Shown here: positions 1 through 8,309 of the stretch, piece by piece
Layout of the letters: each line of letters begins with the position of its first letter
Numbering within the stretch: position 1 is the first letter of the stretch
From: JBBATK01 sp044228285
Lineage (GTDB): Bacteria; Bacteroidota; Ignavibacteria; Kapaibacteriales; NICIL-2
Length of the DNA: 64,000 bases
Reading direction: 5' to 3'
Assembly: GCA_044228285.1 (NCBI GenBank)
Contig: JBGAVD010000001.1
Span: forward strand, 558,001 to 622,000
Notes under the pieces: model-generated
The model's input: only the letters and a program-made list of their open reading frames with translations
The model's database searches: none
Told to the model about the DNA's origin: nothing
Translations under genes and position numbers: made by a program

Positions 1-1088
1 TTCATGCCTTCAATACCTTTCATAGGTGCATTGAGCTTCTCGAAAAGCATGTCATAGTCAACCATGATTCGAAGGAGATCGTGGTAACCAACACGAGGTT
101 CCCAATTCAGCTGACGCTTCGCCTTTGATATGTCCGCCTGCAGCCAGTCTACTTCCGTTGGACGGAAGTATTTGGGAAGAATCTGGACAACCACATCGCC
201 GGTCTTCAGTGTATCCGCAAACTGTGAATCAAAGCTCTTAATACGAGCGCACTCATTCTCATCTGTGCCTTGCCATTCCAACTCAACACCTGCATAGTTG
301 AAGGTATCGTTGACGAACTGTCGGACGGTGTGTGTATCGCCTGTTCCTACTGTATAATCATCAGGTGTATCTTGCTGCAGCATCAGCCACATCATTTGTA
401 CATATTCAGCTGCGAAACCCCAGTCACGCTTTGCATCCAAGTTTCCAAGATAGAGCGTCTTCTGCTTGCCACTCAGGATGTGTGCCAGAGCGCGGGTGAT
501 TTTGCGAGTAACGAAGGTTTCTCCACGACGTGGGGATTCGTGATTGAACAAGATGCCATTACATGCATACATGTTGTAGGCATCTCTATAGTTTTTCACG
601 AGCCAGTAGGAGTAGAGCTTTGCAATAGCGTAGGGACTCTGTGGCTCAAATGCGGTCAGTTCACTTTGCGGTGCAGGAGCGGAACCAAAAAGTTCTGAGG
701 TTGAAGCCTGGTAGAACTTTGATTTTGCGCCGCTACGACGAATTGCTTCGAGAATACGAATTGTACCAAGACCTGTGGCGTTGCCGGTGTACTCGGGCAT
801 ATCGAAGGATACCCGCACATGACTTTGCGCACCTAAGTGATACACTTCTTCAGGCTTGATGTTATACACGATTTCTGTGAGCAAACCAGGATCGGTCAAA
901 TCACCGTAGTGCAAATGCAGTCTGGTGTCCTTCGCATTCGGATCCTGATAAATATGGTCGATGCGGTTGGTATTGAATACGCTGGAACGACGTATAATTC
1001 CGTGTACCGTATAGCCCTTATGGAGCAAGTACTCGGTTAGATAGGATCCATCCTGTCCGGTAATGCCGGTTATCAATGCTGTCTTCAT
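1..1088 (-). CDS. gmd: GDP-mannose 4,6-dehydratase, 3' end cut by window edge
   Basis: Converts GDP-D-mannose to GDP-4-keto-6-deoxymannose, the first step towards GDP-fucose, GDP-rhamnose and related sugars for surface polysaccharide. Reading minus from the ATG at 1086-1088, the protein begins MKTALITGITGQDGSYL, with the short-chain dehydrogenase nucleotide-binding motif GxTGQDGxY at about residues 8-16. It continues with the STSELFG segment and the catalytic YAIAK motif (Tyr-x-x-x-Lys), and the GETFVTRKITRA stretch typical of the family. The frame stays open to base 1, so about 362 codons are visible and only the last few residues should be missing (the family is about 340-375 aa). No neighbouring sugar-nucleotide gene is visible. 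The bifunctional PGI/PMI isomerase at 33.5-34.6 kb could feed the same mannose pathway, but that link is inference. Confidence 0.95.
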   Translation of the reverse strand, partial: MKTALITGITGQDGSYLTEYLLHKGYTVHGIIRRSSVFNTNRIDHIYQDPNAKDTRLHLHYGDLTDPGLLTEIVYNIKPEEVYHLGAQSHVRVSFDMPEYTGNATGLGTIRILEAIRRSGAKSKFYQASTSELFGSAPAPQSELTAFEPQSPYAIAKLYSYWLVKNYRDAYNMYACNGILFNHESPRRGETFVTRKITRALAHILSGKQKTLYLGNLDAKRDWGFAAEYVQMMWLMLQQDTPDDYTVGTGDTHTVRQFVNDTFNYAGVELEWQGTDENECARIKSFDSQFADTLKTGDVVVQILPKYFRPTEVDWLQADISKAKRQLNWEPRVGYHDLLRIMVDYDMLFEKLNAPMKGIEGM

Positions 1089-1399
1089 CCCTGAATGCGC
1101 TTTCGTAGTGTATCTGATGCAACTTACTAACTGAACAGTGTCAATGCATGAAAATCCATGCCAAAATAGAGCGGAAGTGCAGTTTTTGGTGAATTACGGT
1201 ATGGCGAAGGTTCTCAGCTCCGTCAGCTAACGATGCTTTCGATGAATCGATGTCCTATCAGACTGTTCTCGAGGTATCAGCAGGCTCATCGATATGACTT
1301 GATCCTGACATTACTCCGTAGCTCAAGAGTTCGCAGCTCTAAGCTCGTCGCAGTGTGGGTGCGAGTGTTGGCTAAAGATTAGAAAGAGCTTCAGCTTAC
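1089..1399. other. Intergenic region between gmd and polA, nothing recognised
   Basis: 311 bases lie between the gmd start and the polA stop, both genes being on the minus strand. The region should hold the 3' end of the polA transcript and the gmd promoter. I found no strong hairpin with a T tract, no perfect TAnnTTTG element that I trust, and no convincing small reading frame. Confidence 0.4.
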
Positions 1400-4333
1400 T
1401 TAGTGTGCTTGATCCCAATTGTCACCAACACCCGTTTCAACAAGCACAGGAACATCACCAAGTGGTAGTGCTTGTTCCATTGTTGTCTTCACGAGTTCGC
1501 GTAAACTCTCCAGTTCGTTCGGTACTACTTCAAAGACCAACTCATCATGTACTTGGAGCATCATAAGCGACTGGAACTTCTGTTCTTTCATTGCTGCGTG
1601 CAAGCGGATCATTGCGATTTTGATCATGTCGGCTGCAGAGCCCTGAATAGGTGTATTGATTGCGGTTCGCTCGGCTGCAGCTTTGATCGTTTGATTGCGA
1701 CTTGTAACGTCGGGCAAATAGCGTCGACGACCACAGAGCGTTTCAACGTAGCCTTTGCTCTCGCAATCGTGTATGGTCTGCTCCATATAATTTTTGATGC
1801 GATCGTATTGTCGGAAGTAGGTGTCGATAATCTCCTTGCCTTCCGTTCGAGAGATGCCCAGCTGACGAGCTAAGCCAAAAGCACCTTGCCCATACATGAT
1901 TCCGAAGTTGACCGTTTTTGCTTTGCGTCGCATTGCCGAGTCTACATTCTCTAAGCTCACCCCGAAGAGCTTAGCAGCAGTGGCTGTATGGATATCAAGA
2001 CCATTTTGAAAAGCGTGGGTCAGAGTCTCATCGCCGCAGATATGGGCCATGATGCGCAATTCAATCTGTGAGTAGTCTGCCGAGAGAATGACAGAGCCCT
2101 TCTTCTGTGCAACAAAGGCAGCACGAATGGAACGTCCCAGTTCTGTTTTTATAGGAATGTTCTGAAGATTCGGTTCTGTAGAAGCTAAACGTCCTGTCGC
2201 TGCAATGTGCTGTGCATAGGTAGTGTGTACACGTCCTGTACGTTTGTTCACCATACGAGGCAGCGATTCGATATAGGTCGATTGTAGCTTTTGCAGCTGG
2301 CGGTATTCAAGCATCAACTCAGCAATGGGATAGCTGAGAGCGAGCTCGGTGAGTACCTGCACATCGGTACTATAGCCAGTTTTGTTTTTCTTGATGACGG
2401 GAATCTGCATCTTTTCGAATAAGACTTCGCCGAGTTGTTTTGGAGAGTCGGGGTTGAAGGAGACGCCTGCTTCCGACATAATCTTCTCACGCAGGATGGC
2501 GGTCTCTGTGCGCACCATAGAACTGAGGCCAGCTAGTTTTTCTGTGTCGACAGCAATGCCGTTGAATTCCATATCGCGCAACACACTAATCAGTGGGAAC
2601 TCAATATCTCGAGCTACACGATTGAGTTTCTCATCGGCAACAAGACTCTTCTCAAGTGTTGTGCAAAGACGATAGGTCACGTCGGCATCTTCTGCTGCGT
2701 ATTCTGAGACGCGTTCTACGTCTACATCCCGCATCGAAAGTTGTGTCGCTTTCTTCGCACCAATGAGCTCGGTAATGGAAATGGGATTGTAGTTCAGCAG
2801 CTTTTGAGCCAGTGAATCCATGCCGTGCGCAGAATCTGGATTGAGCACATAACTAGCAATCATCGAGTCGAAGGATATGGGAGCGACCTCAACACCGTGA
2901 CGCTTGAGAATGAGTGCATCGAACTTGATGTTTTGACCCACCTTTGAATAATCCGCACCTTCGAGTATCGCCTTCAAACTATTCAACACAAAACGCGTTT
3001 CAAGTAGTCCATTATGTATCGTCTGGTCACCAACCGATTGATCTCCGACATGTGCTTCTTCGCTCATCATAGGAATCGAGGCATTGCGGCTGATATCCAT
3101 ATCACTAGGTGATGCTGGACTCATCGCAACGTAGTACGCTTTACCTTCTTGAGCGCAGGCGGACAGTCCTACAATCTCACAGCTCATGGCATCGAGAGAC
3201 GTTGTCTCGAGATCGATCGCAATCTCTTTTGCAGAGCTCAGATCTTGAATCATCGCAAGGAGAGCAGACTCGTCACGAACCAGAATGTATTCATGAGGAA
3301 TCTCAGCAAGGGTTTTACGACTAACAACTTCATCTTGAGAACTCGTATCGTCATCTGCTTTTGAAGCAGTGGAGGAAGGTGTGTACCTAGATGGTAGTGC
3401 AGCACTCGTCGTCGCTCCGCTGCCTGTACTGTCTGATCCACTAGCTGAGCCCGAATCAGCTTGTAAACGCTGCATCCACTTCGTCTTTAGTGTCTTGAAT
3501 CCCATCAGGTCAAAGAACTCACCAAGCTTTGAAGGATCAGGATTCTGCAGAATGCACTCTTCATATCCATGCTCGATTGGAACGGCACGATCGATGGTAA
3601 CCAGCACTTTCGAAAGAGCGGCGATTTCACGACAGTCCTCAAACTTCTTTCGAACGGAGTCACGTGTGATCTCTTCAAGGTGGGCGTAGATGTTCTCAAG
3701 AGTTCCAAATTGTTGCACAAGAGGTATCGCAGTTTTCTCACCAACACCTTTCACACCTGGAACGTTGTCGCTAGTGTCGCCGATGATGGCAAGGACGTCG
3801 ATGACTTGAGCAGGGGAGACTCCGAACTTTTCCCGACACTCCTCTTCGCCATGCACTTCATAATCAGCGCCTGTAGCAGGCTTTAACAAACGGACTTTTG
3901 AATCCACCAGTTGGTAGTAGTCTTTATCTGAAGTCACGCAGAACACATCGACATCTTTGCGCTCCCCTTCGAGAGCGAGTGTACCAATGATATCGTCTGC
4001 CTCAAATCCAGCCTGTTCAATTCGCTTAATGCCCATCAGATCCACCAATTCTTTGATGCGCGGAATCTGAGGAATGAGGTCTTCTGGCATGGCCTGCCGA
4101 TTTGCCTTGTATTGATCGTAAAGGATATGTCGGTGCGTTGGTTCTTTGGTATCAAACACACAGGCTATGTACTCAGGTTTCTCGCGTTCGATGAGCGAGG
4201 TAAGAATGTTTGCAAATCCGAACACTGCTCCACTTGGTTCACCATTGGTGGCAGTGAGTGGGCGGCCACGCTGAAGTGCGTAGAATGCGCGGAAAATCAA
4301 TGAAAAGGAATCGACGAGCAGAAGCTTAGCCAT
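1400..4333 (-). CDS. polA: DNA polymerase I with proofreading domain
   Basis: Fills gaps and removes RNA primers during replication and excision repair. The protein is 977 aa, full length for the family. The 5'-3' exonuclease (FEN) domain takes about residues 1-300 and carries DTSDNVPGVKGVGEKTA. The 3'-5' exonuclease is at about 350-560 and looks active: IAIDLETTSLD holds the first Asp/Glu pair, NIKFDALIL the next Asp, and YAAEDADVTYRL the final Tyr/Asp. The family A polymerase domain follows, with motif A DYSQIEL (about 753-759), motif B RKAKTVNFGIMYG and motif C VHDELVF (about 928). I chose the start at 4333 (MAKLLLVDSF) because homologues begin there; a longer frame to 4459 adds 42 residues that do not resemble the family. 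A 277-bp gap separates it from the divergent addA-like gene. A serine/glycine-rich linker lies between the FEN and proofreading domains. Confidence 0.97.
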   Translation of the reverse strand: MAKLLLVDSFSLIFRAFYALQRGRPLTATNGEPSGAVFGFANILTSLIEREKPEYIACVFDTKEPTHRHILYDQYKANRQAMPEDLIPQIPRIKELVDLMGIKRIEQAGFEADDIIGTLALEGERKDVDVFCVTSDKDYYQLVDSKVRLLKPATGADYEVHGEEECREKFGVSPAQVIDVLAIIGDTSDNVPGVKGVGEKTAIPLVQQFGTLENIYAHLEEITRDSVRKKFEDCREIAALSKVLVTIDRAVPIEHGYEECILQNPDPSKLGEFFDLMGFKTLKTKWMQRLQADSGSASGSDSTGSGATTSAALPSRYTPSSTASKADDDTSSQDEVVSRKTLAEIPHEYILVRDESALLAMIQDLSSAKEIAIDLETTSLDAMSCEIVGLSACAQEGKAYYVAMSPASPSDMDISRNASIPMMSEEAHVGDQSVGDQTIHNGLLETRFVLNSLKAILEGADYSKVGQNIKFDALILKRHGVEVAPISFDSMIASYVLNPDSAHGMDSLAQKLLNYNPISITELIGAKKATQLSMRDVDVERVSEYAAEDADVTYRLCTTLEKSLVADEKLNRVARDIEFPLISVLRDMEFNGIAVDTEKLAGLSSMVRTETAILREKIMSEAGVSFNPDSPKQLGEVLFEKMQIPVIKKNKTGYSTDVQVLTELALSYPIAELMLEYRQLQKLQSTYIESLPRMVNKRTGRVHTTYAQHIAATGRLASTEPNLQNIPIKTELGRSIRAAFVAQKKGSVILSADYSQIELRIMAHICGDETLTHAFQNGLDIHTATAAKLFGVSLENVDSAMRRKAKTVNFGIMYGQGAFGLARQLGISRTEGKEIIDTYFRQYDRIKNYMEQTIHDCESKGYVETLCGRRRYLPDVTSRNQTIKAAAERTAINTPIQGSAADMIKIAMIRLHAAMKEQKFQSLMMLQVHDELVFEVVPNELESLRELVKTTMEQALPLGDVPVLVETGVGDNWDQAH

Positions 4334-4610
4334 AAAGTCTATCGTAGGTTGTATGCCGTTTGGATGCGTTGTTCCAAGCAAAATACAAGGGGAAGCTGAT
4401 TGAGCGGAAACAATGCTGGGAGATTTCTGCCTATTGACGCGACATATTCTGTCGCACAACCTACTTCAGCCAGCACCAAAACCCTTCATTCTGCCTGTCT
4501 TTGTTGCATTTTTGCAGAACTGCTAGCACATTCGTTATCGGCTGAATGTGCTTCGCATTCCTCGCAAAACCTTGCTTGGTTGAATCGCTTTTCTGAATAC
4601 CTGTTCCCTT

Positions 4611-7600
4611 ATGAAAACCACCTTTACTGCTGAACAAGAAGCGGCTCTGTCGCTCGAGCATCACTGCATTGTAAGTGCAGCGGCAGGTTCTGGGAAAACG
4701 CGAGTCCTCGTGGAGCGATATGTGCGCATGCTGATGCAGGGCGTTGACCCACGATCCATCGTCGCTATTACGTTTACACGCAAGGCTGCCGCCGAGATGT
4801 TGAGTCGCGTCTCAAAACGTATTGAGGAGATTCTCGATGACCAAAGCTGTCCAGAGGGTATACGCGAACAATTGCTGCGAGCACAATCAAGGTTAGGTTC
4901 AGCACGCATTAGCACAATCCACTCTTTCTGTTCATCCTTACTGCGCGAGTATCCCATCGAGGCAGGAGTATCTCCCGACTTTCGTGAGCTTGGAAGTGGT
5001 GAAGCAGAGCGCTTGAGATCAGCTGCCATTCAGCGTGTCTTGGAGCAGCGCTTGGAGTCGGCCGAACACTCATTAGCCTGCCGCGCACTGATTGCTGCCT
5101 TAGGTCAGCGAACGCTCACACAGATCCTGGATCAACTTGCTAGGAATCAGGAGCAGGTCTTAGAGTTGCAAGACTTTTATCAGCGCGAAAGCGATGAACA
5201 GATTGTTGAACGCTCACAGCAGCTTGTCATCTCTGCATTGCAGCAAAGTGTACATGAGTTTATTGGATGTGTGCACGAGCTGTTGAGTCTGATGGATGCA
5301 AGCACACGGACAAAGAATGAAGAGTTGCTTACAACCTTTGACCTTCTGGAAAAAACCTTGGCGACCTTCGAGAGTAGTATGCCCGCGCTCATGCAGGCAT
5401 ATGAGGCAACTATGAAGAGCATCCTTGGTGCAAAGGGCGGCGTGGTTGCGAGTGTGAAAAAGAGTTTTGAGAAGTTGTCGGAGACAACTCAAGACCAGCT
5501 GAAGGCTCGTAACAAAAGTCTTAAAGAGCTTCGCGATCTTGTTGACGCCTCAGCGTACGATGCACAAAGTGTGGCACTGGCAAGGCAAGTGCATGAGTTG
5601 AGCATTGACGTATTGCAGGAGATGCAAGAAGAAAAAGACGAGCAAGGGATTCTGGATTTCGACGATTTGCAACTGCGTTGTCGGCAACTATTGAGAGACG
5701 ATACCGTGTGTCGGCAAGTACGGCAGAACATTCCCTATCTGATGATGGACGAGTTTCAGGATACGAACGCCCTCCAGTATGAGCTCGCGTCTCTTCTTGT
5801 ACGAAGCTTGAAACACTCCGACATTACCGAAGCCAAACCGAACATCTTCATCGTTGGGGATGCCAAACAATCAATCTACGGATTCCGACGTGCAGATGTG
5901 CGTGTGTTTGATGAGGCAAAGACCGACATCCTGAACGCCAACCAAAGACGCCTGGTGATGGTGTCGTCAGTATCTGATGCAGTTCTCGTGCAGGACAAAG
6001 GTCCTTCCGACGATGGCAGTTCTGTGAATCAGTCGGACACATCATTCAGTGGCGACGTGCATCTGTCCACCTCATTCAGAATGGCTCCGGCACTGGTTGC
6101 TTTTGTGAACCGCATCTGCTGCAAAGTGATGTCTGAACGTAGCTCGGCATACGACGTCGAGTACGAAGACATGATATGTGGTCGATCCATACAAAGTTGT
6201 AGCCCAAGCCATATCGAAATTCTTATTGGTCAGAAGCAAACAACGAGCTCCGAAGCAACAGATCAAGGCGTGGTGCGAGAAGCTGCACTTGTAGCGGAAC
6301 GTCTGCATGCACTTCTCCACTCAACAGACGGTATTGAGGTTTGGGATGATCATACAAAAAGTAGACGCAGGCTAGAACTCCGCGATATTGCGATTCTAGC
6401 GCGTAGTGGTACGAAAATTCCTTTGCTGATGCATGAGTTGCTCAAGCGCAACCTCCCCTGTATTCGGCATAGTGGAAGGGGATTCTACGATACGGTTGAG
6501 GTGCAGGATGTTCTATCGATTTTGCACCTGGTCAACAACCCTAGTGATGATGCGGCGTTGGCAGCAGTGCTGCGCTCGCCATACTTCGGGCTTGATGACT
6601 CGCAGCTACTCTGGCTTTGCAATCGCAAGCATCCAGAGGCGAGTTTGTGGGAGCATCTGCGCGGACTTGACCAAAGCAGTTGCAAGGATGTGAGAAATGC
6701 ATCACTGGTTCTTCGTGCACGTGCTATCATCGCAGAGCTTCTACCACAAGTGTCGTATAGTTCTGCTACCCAGATTCTCCGCTTGTTTCTTCGAGAGTGT
6801 GCCTGGCATGCTGCTATCCAATATTCGGAGCGCGCAGATCAAAGTATCGCGAACGTGGAGAAGTGTATCGATGTTATCCGACGACATGAACTCAGTGGCT
6901 TTCGCCATATACACGATGTCGTTGAGGAGCTCGAACGACTAGCAGCGGCAGATGATGCAGAGGCAGAAGCAGCAGTTATCGGTGACCAAAATGCTATCAA
7001 TGTTATGACCATTCATGCTTCAAAAGGCTTGGAGTTTCCATTGGTAGCTATCTATGACATGTCGTTTCGAGGCAATCACTCAAACCAACTCTGCATGAAC
7101 GAACACTTTGGTTTGAGCTTTAAAGTGCCTGATCAGCTGGGTCGCAAACGGTCGTCTCATATTCGCGATGTATCACTCGAACATGAGAAGCAGAAAGATC
7201 TCGCTGAAGAGAAACGCTTGCTTTATGTAGGTCTGACCCGCGCCCGCGACCACCTGTTGCTCAGTATGGAAGTAGATTCCATCAAAGAAGGACAGCTCTT
7301 TTCAGATTTGAAAGGCGGAGGATTTCTGCCACTACTTCAGAAGGGTTTACAGCATTCCTTTTCTCTGTCGCAGAATACAACGATGACGCTGGCTTTGGGA
7401 TACCAGCGACTAGATAACAGCGTTCTTCACCAATCGGAAGTGGAGCAGAACATTGTTGTTAGTGTGAGGAGTGAACGTGTTGAACCGGACCGAGCTCAGA
7501 TTCAACCTTCCAATATAGTTTCGAGGCCACTCTTGTTAGACGCATTGCAAACAACACAGTCCGATGAGAGTTTTTCTGCTTCTCACGCCATGACTTATGC

Positions 7601-8309
7601 CACCGATGCACAGGAGTACTTTCGGATTTATCAGCTCGGGCTAGCGGCTCAAGACGAACAACATTTTCAATCAAAGCGCATGCGTTCTGAAGATGATGAC
7701 GATCGCATAAGTGGATCTCGAAGTGGTATCATTATACACGCGGCGCTGGCGCGCCTTCAGGAGTGGCTGGATCCAAAGTCAGGCATTCAGCAGTCTGCAC
7801 TGCAGAGCTGTCTTGATGAGATCTTCTATGCCGAGCAACTCAGTGCGCATGAAGTGCTCCGTGAACGCGTACAAGCAGACATCCAGCGATTGTGCTCTAT
7901 GCCAATAGTACAGGAGAATGCAGCAGCGCTAGCTGCTGCATGGCAAGAGTATAGTTTGAGTATGCCACTGGGCGACGATTTCTTAAGCGGAACGCTTGAC
8001 CTGTTACTAGTCAATAGCAATGGAGAATGCGAAGTGTGGGATTGGAAGACAAATCGTCTTGAACGACAAAACGAAGACGACTGGTTTGATCACTATCGTC
8101 TACAACTACACGTGTATTGTCTACTCCTTTCCTACCAGTTTCCCGAACAGAAGCAGTTCATAGCTCGGCTCTTGTTTAGTCGTGGCGGTACACAGCGTGT
8201 ACTCGAACTCAACCGCGAACAGTTGATGCTTTTCGAGAAGGATCTACTACGTATGATTGGAGAGATGAAGCGAAGTCAGCCACACGAGTGGCATTCACGC
8301 ATACACTAG
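4611..8309 (+). CDS. addA: AddA-type UvrD/RecB-family helicase-nuclease
   Basis: ATP-dependent DNA end-resection enzyme that processes double-strand breaks for RecA loading. The 1232-aa protein has superfamily 1 motifs in order: Walker A AAAGSGKT (23-30), ITFTRKAAAEM, Walker B LMMDEFQDT (around 380), VGDAKQSIYGFRRAD (around 414), TIHASKGLEFPL (around 800) and YVGLTRARDHLLLS (around 873). The C-terminus has a RecB-type PD-(D/E)XK nuclease: GTLDLLL, then DWKTN near residue 1142, then a QLHVYCLLL helix. Helicase and nuclease in one chain of about 1230 aa fits AddA rather than UvrD/PcrA. AddA normally works with AddB, and no addB is visible here. It starts 277 bp from polA, divergently. Its TAG stop shares a CTAG tetramer with the stop of the convergent Omp85 gene. 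The symbol is assigned from architecture. Confidence 0.9.
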   Translation: MKTTFTAEQEAALSLEHHCIVSAAAGSGKTRVLVERYVRMLMQGVDPRSIVAITFTRKAAAEMLSRVSKRIEEILDDQSCPEGIREQLLRAQSRLGSARISTIHSFCSSLLREYPIEAGVSPDFRELGSGEAERLRSAAIQRVLEQRLESAEHSLACRALIAALGQRTLTQILDQLARNQEQVLELQDFYQRESDEQIVERSQQLVISALQQSVHEFIGCVHELLSLMDASTRTKNEELLTTFDLLEKTLATFESSMPALMQAYEATMKSILGAKGGVVASVKKSFEKLSETTQDQLKARNKSLKELRDLVDASAYDAQSVALARQVHELSIDVLQEMQEEKDEQGILDFDDLQLRCRQLLRDDTVCRQVRQNIPYLMMDEFQDTNALQYELASLLVRSLKHSDITEAKPNIFIVGDAKQSIYGFRRADVRVFDEAKTDILNANQRRLVMVSSVSDAVLVQDKGPSDDGSSVNQSDTSFSGDVHLSTSFRMAPALVAFVNRICCKVMSERSSAYDVEYEDMICGRSIQSCSPSHIEILIGQKQTTSSEATDQGVVREAALVAERLHALLHSTDGIEVWDDHTKSRRRLELRDIAILARSGTKIPLLMHELLKRNLPCIRHSGRGFYDTVEVQDVLSILHLVNNPSDDAALAAVLRSPYFGLDDSQLLWLCNRKHPEASLWEHLRGLDQSSCKDVRNASLVLRARAIIAELLPQVSYSSATQILRLFLRECAWHAAIQYSERADQSIANVEKCIDVIRRHELSGFRHIHDVVEELERLAAADDAEAEAAVIGDQNAINVMTIHASKGLEFPLVAIYDMSFRGNHSNQLCMNEHFGLSFKVPDQLGRKRSSHIRDVSLEHEKQKDLAEEKRLLYVGLTRARDHLLLSMEVDSIKEGQLFSDLKGGGFLPLLQKGLQHSFSLSQNTTMTLALGYQRLDNSVLHQSEVEQNIVVSVRSERVEPDRAQIQPSNIVSRPLLLDALQTTQSDESFSASHAMTYATDAQEYFRIYQLGLAAQDEQHFQSKRMRSEDDDDRISGSRSGIIIHAALARLQEWLDPKSGIQQSALQSCLDEIFYAEQLSAHEVLRERVQADIQRLCSMPIVQENAAALAAAWQEYSLSMPLGDDFLSGTLDLLLVNSNGECEVWDWKTNRLERQNEDDWFDHYRLQLHVYCLLLSYQFPEQKQFIARLLFSRGGTQRVLELNREQLMLFEKDLLRMIGEMKRSQPHEWHSRIH

